Below are positions 46,625 to 58,849 of a stretch of DNA of 64,000 bases, in pieces. The stretch is from contig JACEFZ010021411.1 in assembly GCA_014155875.1 (NCBI GenBank), positions 62,001-126,000 of the forward strand. Reading direction: 5' to 3'. Below the pieces are notes generated by a model. The model worked only from the letters and a program-made list of their open reading frames with translations, was not told the origin of the DNA and did no database searches. Each line of letters begins with the position of its first letter. Within the stretch, counting starts at the first letter, position 1. The DNA comes from Cepaea nemoralis. Lineage: Eukaryota > Mollusca > Gastropoda > Stylommatophora > Helicidae. Position numbers and translations under genes: made by a program.

Positions 46625-49600
46625 ATCATCCTCGTTGCACATCGAACCATTCAGTCCATAAGTGCTCGGATCCCCTCCTCAGCAAATCCCGCAGCGTCTA
46701 GCGGCTAACGACGCCAGTTCTGTGTTGGTTTATCAATCTTCTTTGGCTTCCTGCGTAGTGTTCTTGTTTGGCCACCCCTCTTTTAATTTGCTGCTCTAGC
46801 AGTCTGGCCATTGTTGTAGATTCACAGTCATCACTTGGTTCTCGCAAAAGTCTCACATCACGTAGAGCATTCAGAATGTCAGCCTGGTCCATGGCGCGTC
46901 CGCCCTCCACAGTAGCCTCACCTGCGAGCTTGTCAGCCCGCTCATTTCCTTGTACTCCCGCATGCCCTGGCACGAAGATGAAACTAATCTTTGCCAGCCG
47001 AGACCGCTTCAGAGGCAGCAACCATTCTCTTCGGATCGACCCCTCCTCTATCCTCTTGATCATGTTCATTGAGTCGCTAAGGAAACAAGCCCTGGTGAAT
47101 GTCTGTGTCTCGAGCCATGTTATTGCTTTACTTACTGCCATGACTTCCATGGTCAGGCTACTTGTGGTTTCAGTGAAAGCACCAGAGTCCTCCTTCACAA
47201 TTCTCCCTCCGGCCCGAGCTGTAAAGGCCCATGAGCTTCTCACATGTCGGACGACCGACCCATCTGTGTAGATGACCGCGTCACCGTCTAGCGAATTCTC
47301 GAAAATCAATGCTTGTACTTCAGCCTCAACAGCAGCCGGATTTTCTTGTCTGCATTTTCTATCTAGTTGGATGCAAACTGAAAAGGATGTGCAGAAGTCT
47401 GTTGGCACTTGCACCCACTCCTCGCCAGGTTCTAAGTCCTCAAGTGAACACACCTGTTGAAGAATGTCTTCGGCTTGACCCATCCACGACCGTCCTCTTT
47501 TTAACCTGCTGCCCTTCACCTTCCTAATTTCACTATGCAGTGGATGTTGTGTGTTTGCGTTAATTCTGAGGTAGGCGCGTGCCCTACAAACTTGTATTCT
47601 CTCTTCAATGGTTGGAAAATCAAGAAGGTAGCGCATCGCCCTGCATGCTGTATCTCTTGTACATCCAAGAATAATGCGCATAGCTTCATTCTGTATCCTT
47701 TCCATCCTTTCTATCTGCTTATGGCTGAGAGTCTAGATTGCCATTGCATACTCCAAAACAGACATGACCAGCCCCTCGTACAGAAGACATAGATGGCGCT
47801 GCTCACAGTTTGCTGCCGCCATCACCCGCATCGCTGCCAAACCCCGCTTGGCCTTTGTTATCACCTGGTCTATGTGCACATTATAAGCAAGGCTTCGATC
47901 AAACCGTATCCCCAGGTAATTCATTGCCTGCGTTCTTTCCACCGTCTCTGAACACAGCATTACAGTTGGTGTTGGATTGTTGACAATATGATTATTCAAC
48001 GAGAACCAAGTCACTGTTGCCTTTGTTGGGTTGACCATTGCCCCAGCTTCATCACACCAAGTACTTATGCGATTGAGTTCGGTTTGTAGTTCCCCAGCAA
48101 CCTCCTCTCTATCCTTACCCTGACGATACACTAAAACATCATCGGCATATGACAATGTCCTGCCAGGTCCAGTGATCTGCTCACTGGTGATTCTCACTGT
48201 GTAGGCGTTGAACAGTACCGGAGATAATGGTGATCCCTGTGGTAGGCCAGGATATATTGTTGTTGGTTCCGAAGTCCAACTGCCACATCTAAAAACTACT
48301 TTCCGTTGGAAGAGGGCTGCAGCGATCCAACTAAGGAGGAATGGACTTACGTTTAGTTCAAGAAGCTGAAACATTAAAAAATCCAGTGGTACTCTGTTGT
48401 ATGCGTCCTCAAGATCAATCGCTGCAGCAACGGTTTCAGTGCCTGAGTGGAAGCCTTCATAGACATCATGGGCAAAGACTGCTGCATTGATCCAGGTTTC
48501 TCTTTTTGGACGGTACCCACCCAGGGTAGGTGGGAAAACACCTTGCCTCTCTAGTTGGCTTGATATTTTCCTGGCAATTACCTTCTCCAGCAGCTTGCCT
48601 ATTGTATTCTGCATGGTTATAATTCGATATCCCTGAATTTTTTTGTGGTCTTTGTCAGGCTTCGGCAAGGGAATCAGATAGCTGTGTAACCATTCCTCCT
48701 TGATGCTAGCACTCCCTATACTGTTGTTGTACATGTCTGATGGTTTCTCTAGCTCATTGTCGGTACACCTGTTTATGTCGTCGTATCTTATGCCATCAGG
48801 ACCTGGAGCACTGTTTTTTGATCGTCGAAGCACAGCCTTGATTTCTTTCACTGTCACTGTGTCTTCATCCGAAGTGTTCTGGGCCTTGCATCTGTCTGAG
48901 GTGACCTCCTTGGCCAGATTTCGACCTCCCATGTCTGTCTGGTTGCTCTGCTCAAGGTAGCGTTCAAAGAGGGCTTTGCCCTTGTCCTCGTCAGTCCTCT
49001 GCCAGATGAGGTCAGCACCTTGGAAGTCAGAAATGCTCTTATTCTTGACTACAACCACTCATGCTTTTATGTAGTCGCCAGAACAATTTCAGTGACTTGT
49101 CTGTGCTTACTCTTTGACACACCTCTGCCCATTTTTCGCTTTTAACCACCGTGACCAGTTTTTTGAAATAGCTTACTTTTGTGTGCATCTCTCTTTCTAA
49201 GTGCAAGCAGGGACTAGGATGACCAGCTCTGTTCTTCTTGGCATTTTGCCATCTCCTTACAGCACTACGCTTATCCACCCAAGCCTTCTCCACCTCGAAA
49301 CTCCACCACGGTGGCTGCTCCCAGCTTTTTTTCCTGCCCTGAAACGTTCTGCGCTTGTCACGTCTTATTTTACTCACCACATCTTGCCCTGTACTGTCAT
49401 ACTGGAACGTCTTTACCTTTAGCTTGTGCTGCCTGGTTCTGCCTTTCTCCACCAATATGCTGCAATGGTGGTGGTCGCTGCCATGGTGTCCTAGGACACC
49501 CCATCTACACACTGTAGTGAGTAAAGGTGAAACTAGCGCCAGATCAATAGCACTGTCCTCATCGCCTGGACGGCTTGCTGTCCTGGTGACACAGCCACTG

Positions 49601-50304
49601 TTGATACAAACCAGGTCGATGGTTTCCAGTGCAGTCTCGAGCTCCTCCCCTTGTGTATTGGAGGAAGTGTTTCCCCATGATCTGCCTTTAGCGTTGAAGT
49701 CACCACAGAAAATAACATTTCTCTCGTGGCCTAATATGCCACTTAAGCACTGCCACTTCTGTGCGTCCACACTCGCATTGCGGGCATAAACATTAACCAA
49801 CACGAATGGTATACTGGAATGAACTCTCAACGCCTGTATTTGTATATCGTCACTGTCCCAACTGGACATGTCTAGCTCTGACGCCACCATGCTGTCGCGA
49901 ACGAGAATCGCCGTTCCCAGATGTCGTCTGTTGTAGAAACATTTGAAGCCGGCAATTCGGAGTGGCTGATCGCCCAGTCTCGTCTCCTGGAGTGCTACAA
50001 TGTCGTTCCTGTAAACTAGGGTTTCTAAAATAGAGCCCCGTTGTTTTACACTGGCACAGTTCCAATATAGAATACGGATGTTCCTGAGTCCTAGACGGTG
50101 ACACTTGAGTCTAAAACGTCTCAAACCACCGCGCTTACCTTGTTTCTTCCTCCCTGCGCGGCTACCACGCCGCTTCGTTATGTTGACTGCTGAACCCTCG
50201 GAAAACACACGTTGTTCCGCCATGTTGAAAAAACGTAAACACAGACTGCTGAGAACCACACACGCTGCTGAAAATTCACTCAAGGAAGGCTTCGCTCGAT
50301 GCAC
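46625..50304 (-). pseudogene. LINE C ORF2: endonuclease, RT, RNase H, with frameshift and stops
   Basis: Endonuclease: RILYWNCASVKQRG, LQETRL, CGDFNAKGRSWG and HGSDHHHC (50304-49039). A frameshift near 49050 precedes the RT segment: APGPDGIRYDD, YRIITMQNTIGKLLEKVI, AIDLEDAYNRV, GLPQGSPLSP and YADDVLVY (~48140). An in-frame TAG at 47733-47735 (leucine in copy 2) precedes the RNase H: YTDGSV, SLTMEV, LSDSMNM and GNERADKLAGEA. A second TAG (46698-46700; tyrosine in copy 2) removes the last ~24 residues. These lesions show copy 1 is dead. Confidence 0.93.
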
Positions 50305-50495
50305 GAACTCCGTAGCACCCGCGCAGATCTTGAGTAGAAACTCCTGGTTTTACATCCTGGCACACCAATTACACGCAAGAGATGAATAAATCCATCCCCA
50401 ACGCGAAAAAGTTAACGAACACAAAACAACACGACCGTCCGTCGCCATCTTGAAACCGGAAGTGATTGATGAAATGTGAGAATTAGCGCAATCGT

Positions 50496-51417
50496 TTATT
50501 TAATAAGAAAATGCAGCTCTTGTGTGTTATTTTCTTGTGTGTTCCTGTCTTCTTGTGTGTTGATTTGACTACTGAAAGTTTGCGTCAGTTCAATCTCTCC
50601 CTGTGGAGAAGTTTCTCTTTGGAGTGGTGGGAAATCTTCTTGGCTTTGTACACTGACTGCTGCTGCTGTTGGTGTCATCGGTTGTCGTCGACGTGGGCAT
50701 TTATTTGCCCAGTGGTTGTTTTGGCCACACGCTGTACAATTGGTCTTTCTCCCCGGCATCGTGATCAACCCTCTGTGATTGTTGTTCGTAATACCAGGAG
50801 TGTAGATCCGTATATAATGGGGGGGAACTTCCTTTGTTGGGTTGCAGAGCGCTCCCCACTTGCCAGCCCCATTCTTTATCCTAAAGACCTCAGCCTTGTC
50901 GTCTCCTGTAATACTGTGCTACCAGTTTTTTAACTCCTTGAGGGGCAATCGTGACAGGTAGCCAGTGGATGGTCAGCCTGTCTCTTTCTTTGTCTAGATG
51001 TTGTAGTGATATTTCTATTCCTAGGTTTGGTAGAGAAAACGTTTTGCCGTGTATCTTGTCATACACGGCTTTCTGAGCCTCTGCTGACAGGTGAAAGTGC
51101 CACCTAGTGGGAACTTCGAACCTATGCAGGTCGACTCCTCCTCCAAAAGGTACACCTCCTGGACCAGTTAGGGCACTCATAATAAGTGCAGGTGTTGCTT
51201 TAGCAGCAGCCCCGGGACCAGTTATGGAACACACTATCGTTCCGGACTGGTGAAGTAGCTGGACATCGTAGTCGTTTTCCGAGACCACGAATTCGGTGAT
51301 ATTTGAATACATCTTGAAATTTGTTGTTTCCGGTAATAATACCGGAGGAATATCTAGAATATCAACTCCATCGAATATCAACACAAAATCCGGAAAAATT
51401 ACACCAGTTTTTATCAC
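50496..51417 (-). pseudogene. LINE C ORF1 (gag-like, CCHC knuckle), frameshifted
   Basis: The first 175 codons include TRWHFHLSAEAQKAVYDKIH and RLTIHWLPVTIAPQGVK. A frame change near 50770-50890 leads to CTACGQNNHWANKC, a CX2CX4HX4C zinc knuckle, and a Q/T-rich tail. In this class ORF1 packages element RNA. The RWYATL...YERLHG/IHWMP pattern is shared with LINE D ORF1, so the two ORF1 proteins are homologous. Confidence 0.85.
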
Positions 51418-51839
51418 TTTGAATAGTTCACTTTGAGTTTTAGAAAAATCAAGACTTAGCTGTCAGATCCAGTCATAAAGAAGATGTCACGTAGACACTA
51501 TTTGAAACTATGCCGTGGAATAAGTACGAAACACAGAAGTCGTGAGGACAGTCCACAGGTTAGTTTTTTGTTTTTTTTTTAAACTTGTATGTCATACATA
51601 GCAATGTATATTTACAAGTTGTAGTGTGTGTTTCTTTTGTTTGTGTATATTACAGAGCGTTGCCGTTTGTTAGTGTTAAGTGTGACATTGTGAATAAAAC
51701 ACATACATACATATACACAGTTATGATAATATGACATTTATGGCATAATGCATGTAGATACACATTCCTTGCATATGCTTCACTTCTACTTCCGCAAGCG
51801 GAATGCATGAAACACCTGTCCATCTCTCCCTCTCTTTCC

Positions 51840-52425
<586 letters not shown>

Positions 52426-52427
52426 GC

Positions 52428-52545
52428 ACGCACGCGCGCGCAGCACACACACACACACACACAAACACATACACACACATGCGCGTGCAAATTTATGCGC
52501 CACAACACACACACACACACACACACCTGCATCCTCACACAGACG
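52428..52545 (+). repeat. CA-rich microsatellite cluster
   Basis: Three short (CA)n runs with CGCG and ATGCGCGTGC interruptions. Confidence 0.92.
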
Positions 52546-52791
52546 CATACATATGTTACTGCCAACGGCACAGACATCCATCCACAATATATTTCATGTT
52601 GCACATTCAAATATAATAATGGGAAAATTAATAATAATAGTAGCTAGTAATAATAATAGTATTATTAATAATAATAATATAATTGTAAGATTATTAATAC
52701 CATCAATAAACACATTTACAGTTGTAGTATCCTTTGTTTAAAACAAGTTATTTGCTTCTTCTGTAATATGTGCTGTCTTCAGCCAAATCTT

Positions 52792-55700
52792 TTACGAGAT
52801 TTGCGCTTGTGGGGCTAAGATTAGAATGTTTGCGACTTTTTGTTGATAAAGTTGTTGGACAATTTCTTTGTTGATTGTTCTGTAATTGTATAGTGCTTTG
52901 TTTCTTAATGTCCATATAAGATTTCTGTACTCTGCCAATAGAACAAGTAGCTTTGTGTGGATGTCTTGTGTGGAGTAAGGAATGGAATTTATCATGATTG
53001 CTTTGTAAACATCTGTTCTTTGTTTGGTATGAGTGTTTAGGATGTTTTGTAGGAGATTTCTTGTTGGCATGATTGTGTTGCATTCGTAATAGATGTGCTC
53101 TTCTGATTCTTGGACGTTCCGTCTACAAAGCTGACACTGAAGTATTTGTTTAGTTATTTTTACTGTTCTCTCTGTTGTTGGGGTCATGCTGTAAACAAGC
53201 CTATATGTAATTCCCTTTGCTTTTGGAGTAATCTGCTTGTTGTGAATATTAGAGAAAATTTCGGTATAATCTTTTATGAAATATCTATGTCCTCTTTTAA
53301 TTCTGAGATGTACCGGAGTTGCTTGTAATTTAACTAAATGCCTGTAGATTGTATGTGTTTTCTTGTGTAGTAATTTTTCGTGTCCTTTAATGGCTGAAAT
53401 ACATGTTTTGTAGAACGTTGGGAGAGTGCCAAAGTAATGTGAGGATGTATTCCTAATAGGTTTTAAATAAGATAGCCTAATTCCAATGTAATAGTGTGCT
53501 AAAGGGTGTTTTTCTGGGTGTTGTAGGATTTCACCTACGTGTTAGATCCTAAGTGCTTGTATTTTGGTTGTTATGTCTTGGAGGGCGATACCTCCATCTT
53601 TTTTGTCTTGCATGAGTGTAGTATGTTTGATACTGTAGATGGTGCTGCCAAACACAAAGCGTCTAATCTCTTTGTTTATGTTTGTGACAGTCTGACGTGG
53701 AGGATCTAGGACTGTGCACAGATATCTTCTTCTTCGTTCATCCGGAGTTTTTTTTTCGGATGCGATTGCGTTGTGCCTGTTTACAGCAGAGCTGCGTTCT
53801 TGCGCCGTTAGGCCGACACATCCGACTTCTGCGGGCATTTGTTGACCGGGTTAACCTTCCCGGGTGCACAGATATAGTATTTTTGGAATTATATATGTAT
53901 TAACAATGGTACTTCTACCAAATATGGTAGTTGTTTTGTATTTGTACCTCTGTAACATATCTGTTATTTTCTTCTCTAGATTTTGCCAAGTGTCTTTGTG
54001 TGTCTGATTTGGTTGACATGGGAAGATATTCCGTACACTTTTATAAGATTGTTTGATGTTAAGTCAAATGGAAAATCCGCCTTATTTGTCCATTTGCCTA
54101 AGCCCATTATAGTAGTTTTTTGGACGTTTAATTTTGCCCCACTCCCTTTGCCGAAAAACGAGAACGTCTCCAAAATGATCCGTACAGATTTTTCAGTTGT
54201 CGGAAAGAAAATGGTATCGTCCGCATAAGCACGCAGCTTTTGTTCACCCTTCCCTGGTATGAACGTACCCCTGACATTGTCGTCCTGTCGTATCTTTTCT
54301 AGAAGTGGCTCTAGAGCGACAACGTACAGTAATGGGGACACGGTCTCACTGACCTAGTCAACCTGAAAGAATTGGTTAGGGTATGGTTTAATAGAATCCG
54401 ACTTTCCAGTTTCAAATATAAAATTTTGACCCATGTCCGAAAATAATTTCCCACGTTGCAGTGTGAGAGAGTTTTGTGGAGGTATGAGTGAGATATTCTG
54501 TCACATGCTTTTTCTTGATCTAAAGAGAGAGTTGAGGATTGACAGTTTTTCAGATGTGTGTAGTTGATTATGTCCCTTATGAAGTGTGTGTGTTGCTGGA
54601 TATTCCGGTGTTGCACCGTCTTCATTGCTGGTCTTCATGAATGAGAGATGACATTACTGGTTTCAATTTATTCGTCAAAGCCTTTGCTAAAATCTTGTAG
54701 TCTACATTTAAAAGCGAGATCGGTCTGTAAGTTTTTAAAAGTGTCTTGTCTGTGTTCTCCTTCGGAATAAGAGTGATGTAAGACGTGTTGAAACTGGATG
54801 GGAGTTCTTGTTTTTGGAAAGATTCAGAGAATACTGTTAATAAAAGGGGACCTAGAAGAGGAAAGAAAAACTGATAGAATTCAGCGGTAATACCGTCAGG
54901 GCCAGGCGATTTACCCTTCTGCATTCCGTGAACCGCATGTGCTATATCTGTTAGTGTTAATTCAGTATCTAGTGTTAGTTTCTGTTCCTCTGTGAGTTCT
55001 TTATGAATTTCATAAAGTGTTCTTGCACGTGCGCCTGTGTGTTTTCCTCTGTATAAAGGTTCTTGTAATAATCTTCAAAGACTAAGGCTATTTGTTGTGG
55101 CTCGACTTGTATATTTCCTTCCCTGTCAATTATCTGGCCTATCTGTCTGCTGCGCTGTATGTTTTGTTCTAAAGCTAGGTATTGTTTACTCGGTGTCTCT
55201 TGTGTTATAGTTTGTAACTTTGTTCGCAGTAAAGCCCCCTGAAATCGATGATGTCTGTGGAGATCTAATTCTTCCTGTAATGCTATGATGTGTGGTGAAT
55301 TTTTGTCTGTCTGTAGTAAGAGCTTAATTGCATTTTCCAATACTTTTTCTTGTTGTCGTTTTTGCTTGTGTATTACTGCTGCTAGTGTTTGTGTTCTCTC
55401 TCGTATAGTTTGTTTAAGTGGTTCCCAGAGTTCTCGCGCATTACCCTCTGGTATATCGCTTGTGTATGTGAGGATCAGTTTTGTTATGCAATCTACATAG
55501 TCCTGATTTTGTAAAAGTGTGCAGTTCAGTTTCCAATGGGGAGATCTTCTAAGATGTGGTGTTGCTTGTACTGTGTTTATCGTTGTGACTACAGCCTTAT
55601 GGTCTGTGAAGTTCAGTGTCTCCTGTAAATGCTTGACTTGTGTTATATGATGTGTTATAGGCGCATAAATTCTATTTAATCGCGCTGCTCTATTATGCGC

Positions 55701-56318
55701 ATTGTTTGTGTGTGTTGTATCTATTCCATGAGGATGCATCTGCCTGTATGCGTCTGTTAGCCCATGGATATCTAAAATTGTTTGCAATGTGTCTAATTGA
55801 TGTTCCTCTTCCCCCGTTGTGTTTCTAATTTGCATTCTTACATCTCCATTTATAAGGTCGTGCGCCGAAAGTACGCAATTAAAATCACCCCCTAGAATGA
55901 TGTTGTGACCCCGATATGAGCGTGATAATAAATGTTCCAGTGTTTGGTAGAAGAGCGGCTGATTTCTGTAGTCAGGCGGTGCGTGTATGTTGACAATTGT
56001 GTATTTATTTCTATTATTTCTCACCTGTACTATAGCTATCCTACCCTGGCAGTCCCTGTCCTTCTCTATAATCTGCCACCTGTCCGATGTCTGTATTATT
56101 GCTGTACCCAATCCGATATGTTGAGTACTAAGACTAAAACATGAGTGTCTTAGACCTAAGCATGTTGTGATATATGATGCGTGTTCGTCGGTTTTAACGT
56201 TAGTTTCCTGAATGAGTATAAAATCAGGTTTATATTTGTGTATGAGTGGTATAAGATGATTAATTTTGGATCTTATACCTCGAATGTTAATACTCATTAT
56301 TTTAATTTCCGCTGCCAT
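52792..56318 (-). pseudogene. LINE D ORF2: endonuclease and RT, multiply broken
   Basis: The first 447 codons are intact: MSINIRGIRSK, LIQETNV, GGDFNCVLSAHD and NFTDHKAVVT (endonuclease). They end near 54975. RT pieces follow in several frames: KSPGPDGITAEFYQFF, TLIPKENTDK, YRPISLLNVDYKILAKAL, a DQEKACDRI segment, then AYADDTIFF (~54215). The C-terminus has CQLCRRNVQESEEHIYYEC, a Cys/His motif typical of L1/Tx1 ends. Stops and frameshifts at about 54975, 54640 and 54340, plus the S4 insertion, make it inactive. Confidence 0.9.
53726..53863 (-). mobile_element. Short retroposon S4 inside LINE D
   Basis: Perfect 12-bp TSDs GTGCACAGATAT lie at 53714-53725 and 53864-53875. The minus strand begins exactly CCGGGAAGGTTAACCCGGTC and ends at the (GAA)n tail. 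This copy fixes the 5' boundary of the unit to the base. Confidence 0.97.
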
Positions 56319-56388
56319 TTTTGTTGTAAAATAAGAAACGGTTGAGCATAATTATGTTTCTTGTTTTAAACTGTCTGTATTCATGTTA

Positions 56389-57489
56389 TCATTTCTGGAG
56401 ATAGTCGGTAGATTCCTTCGCCTGGCTTGAAATCTCTAAGTCAATAACGAGGCGTGGTGAATAATCTGACAGGTTTCTTTGTCGTGGTGGTGTGTTAATA
56501 TTATCACTGTCTATTTCGGTCATGGCGCTGGTCGTTATCTGTTCAGTATAATTACTTACACATTTCTTTTTGTTTGACCTGTGCGCTTCAGGCGGTGTAG
56601 GGTAGTCGTGGTTGTTGAGGGGCGGCAGCGTGGTAACAGGTGTTTGGCAGGCTGGAGGTGTCGAGCTCTCACCGTCAGACAGGCTCTTGGTTGAGTGTCC
56701 CCTTTTCCGCCTGACCAACTGGAAACCGTCGTCATCCTCCTTACTATGTTGAACTATCTGGGAGTTCGAGGTGACTTTTTGTGCCAGTCTAGGTCCCTTC
56801 TGGGTTTGTACTTTGGACGGACATTTATTACTCCAGTGGGAGTCTTCCCCACAGACTGTACACACCGTACGGCTCGGAACTGTGATGAAGAGACGGTGTA
56901 GCTTGTCTTCTACCTCGTCCAACTCCATGTCCACGTAATGTGGCAGAGGTTCTTTCGGGTTGCACAGAAGTAACCACTTGTCCGTGCTGTTTTTCAGTTT
57001 ATGCACTTCCGCGTTTATATCTCCCGAAATATCCGCGGCTATTTGCTTCACTGTCTCAATCTTTGCGGTTGTAGGCATCCAGTGAATCATAGTCTTGGTC
57101 TTTTCCTTCTCTATGTTTTTACTTACAATAGTTACTTTAGGATTCTGCAGTTCATGATTCGTCCCGTGAAGCCGTTCATAATGAGCCGCTTTTGCTTCCG
57201 GTGTCAGCGTAGCGTACCATCTTTTAGGGTCCTCAAAACGGTAGATGAATTTTACCCCTACCCTACCGATCCCGCAAGGCCCCCTCAAGACGCTCGCCAT
57301 CAGTGAGTAGTTGAACCGGAATACATGAGGTCCTGATAAAGAAAACACAAGTATGTTCGCTTGGTGGAACGCTCCTCCCTCGAAACCTTCACTTGTGTTG
57401 ACTTTGACACGTTTAACAATTTGGTTTTCCATCTCCGATAATCCGTGACAGAGGAAATCTTCAATACGGAAGCACAGATACAGATACAC
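56389..57489 (-). CDS. LINE D ORF1: gag-like protein with CCHC zinc knuckle
   Basis: A 366-codon intact frame. The N-terminal half has RFEDPKRWYATLTPEAKAAH and MIHWMPTTAKIE, matching the ORF1 fold region of LINE C. Residues ~200-215 hold CTVCGEDSHWSNKC, a CX2CX4HX4C knuckle that binds nucleic acid. The tail is hydrophilic (FQLVRRKRG, S/T/P-rich). The start may be the internal Met of MENQIVKRV rather than the upstream one. ORF2 begins 71 bp downstream. Likely role: RNA-binding chaperone of the element RNP. Confidence 0.85.
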   Translation of the reverse strand: MYLYLCFRIEDFLCHGLSEMENQIVKRVKVNTSEGFEGGAFHQANILVFSLSGPHVFRFNYSLMASVLRGPCGIGRVGVKFIYRFEDPKRWYATLTPEAKAAHYERLHGTNHELQNPKVTIVSKNIEKEKTKTMIHWMPTTAKIETVKQIAADISGDINAEVHKLKNSTDKWLLLCNPKEPLPHYVDMELDEVEDKLHRLFITVPSRTVCTVCGEDSHWSNKCPSKVQTQKGPRLAQKVTSNSQIVQHSKEDDDGFQLVRRKRGHSTKSLSDGESSTPPACQTPVTTLPPLNNHDYPTPPEAHRSNKKKCVSNYTEQITTSAMTEIDSDNINTPPRQRNLSDYSPRLVIDLEISSQAKESTDYLQK

Positions 57490-57690
57490 GTGGTGAAAAC
57501 AATCGAAAACACATCCACAAAATTGAAATCACTGATATATTTGAATAATCCGTGACAGAGGAAATTTTAATCCAGATCTACACGTGTGATAAAACTATCG
57601 ATTTAACTTCCACAAAATTAAAATCACTGATATTTTTAAATAATCCGTGAAAGAGAAAATCGTTAATCCAAATCTACACATGGTGTTGAC
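57430..57690 (-). repeat. LINE D 5' UTR tandem units (~3 x 100-110 bp)
   Basis: AATCCGTGACAGAGGAAAT with CACAAAATTGAAATCACTGA segments starts at about 57437, 57547 and 57645 (+ strand). Confidence 0.85.
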
Positions 57691-57729
57691 CCGGTATTGC
57701 AATAGGCTTCTCGGCTGGAGAAAGCTGAG

Positions 57730-57898
57730 TTTTTTGGGTTTTTTTTTTGGGTTTGGCGGTCATCCCAGACTAGCTGGTTCCCCGCCTCCCCTGTTTTTGG
57801 CGTGGACCCTTAGTCCCACTGTGAGCTATTGCCCACAGTGGTCCACCGGGCCCACATTTAAAGTGATGCTCTTGACGACCTTATCGAGACTTCTGAGA
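57730..57898 (-). mobile_element. 169-bp retroposon with TSD and A-rich tail
   Basis: Perfect 12-bp TSDs GAGAAAGCTGAG lie at 57718-57729 and 57899-57910. The minus strand ends in an A-rich tail with ACCC interruptions next to the left TSD. The body has an imperfect inverted repeat, CCACTGTGGGC...GCTCACAGTGG. No tRNA boxes were recognised, and it was not seen elsewhere in the window. Confidence 0.85.
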
Positions 57899-58264
57899 GA
57901 GAAAGCTGAGGTTTCGATATTTACGTTGTGAAGAGAAACCAGAGTAAAATGTCATAGCATCCAATTGGGTGATAATCGTTAACATCGTGCACGGAGCTTG
58001 CAGTGTTGAAATATTGTATATATTGCATTCACAAGTACATTTTATTCACATTTAGCAGTAAAAGTATTTCAAACTTTAGGATGTCAAATTATTCTGTTAA
58101 CTGTGAATAGGTACTCTCATTATATTAAACATTTAACATATAACTAATTGCTTCTTTAGAAGAAATAAACGTTGGCGAGTTATGTCCCTTGCAAACAATA
58201 AAATAAATATTATGTTCAAGTGGAAAAGAGGTATTGTTTCCCCTTAAATTTCGCTTACCAAGTG

Positions 58265-58445
58265 CACAGGCCGTCGAGAGCGCGAAAGATAGCGAATGGT
58301 TAGCCCGTAGATCATGTAATTGAGTCCCCACTATTGCTCCCGGATTGACTCAGCCGAAACTAAGCACCATGACATGTTCTGGAAAGTAAAAGGCGAAGTG
58401 TGCGCTACTGACCACTCCACCCATTGAGTGCCAATTGTTTTACCA
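58265..58445 (+). repeat. tRNA-headed SINE-like element (family 2-like)
   Basis: GATAGCGAATGGTTAGCCCG (A-box region) and GTAATTGAGTCCCC (B-box region), with a body containing GACTCAGCC and ATTGAGTGCCAATTG shared with SINE family 2. Confidence 0.6.
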
Positions 58446-58849
58446 AGATGTGGCGTTTTCTTTCACCATATACTATTATACTTAGTGCCTAAAGAAATGG
58501 AAAAGCAGGGTACTTCACTTTTTATTTTTACAACTGCTACTACTACAGTTACCACTGTGGCTACTACAGCAACTAATGTCTGTCTGTCTGCCTGCCTGTC
58601 CGTCCGTCTGTCCGGCCGCCCCCCCCCCTCTCCGCTTTTTTAAAAAATATAAAAATATAAGATATCATAGTTTATTTCATATCAATGTTGTATGTTCAGT
58701 TTATGCATGAGAATGAGAAAACGGCACATTCTTGTAAAGAACACTACTTCACGTCATGTACCCAAAATGAATGTTATCTCTTGTAGTGGACACAAGCACA
58801 GCACAATAACTGGGCACAAGAACTAGCTGCTATCTATCTTAAGGATACC

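Larger units (their letters stand above)
46603..51420 (-). mobile_element. LINE C copy 1: two-ORF LINE (gag-like ORF1; APE-RT-RNase H ORF2), decayed
   Basis: A minus-strand element with ORF1 (51417-50496), ORF2 (50304-46625) and a short 3' end GATGATCTGTCGACTAAC followed by (TAAC)n. The 5' boundary is not fixed because I could not find its TSD; ORF1 starts almost at the edge of recognisable sequence. A second, less damaged copy is at 62537. Domain order places it in the I group. Confidence 0.9.
52745..57700 (-). mobile_element. LINE D: Tx1/L1-like two-ORF LINE, decayed, with 5' tandem repeats
   Basis: The minus-strand order is: three ~100-bp 5' units (57430-57690), ORF1 (57489-56389), ORF2 (56318 to about 52792) and a 3' end near an (ATT)n-rich flank. 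ORF2 has the L1/Tx1 style (no RNase H; PISLLNVDYKI; YADDT). A short retroposon, S4, lies inside the C-terminal part. Boundaries are approximate. Confidence 0.85.

Noticed and set aside
47733..49058. Treating the 441-codon RT segment and the 335-codon RNase H segment as separate genes
   Set aside because: They are in the same frame, separated only by a TAG that is leucine in LINE C copy 2.
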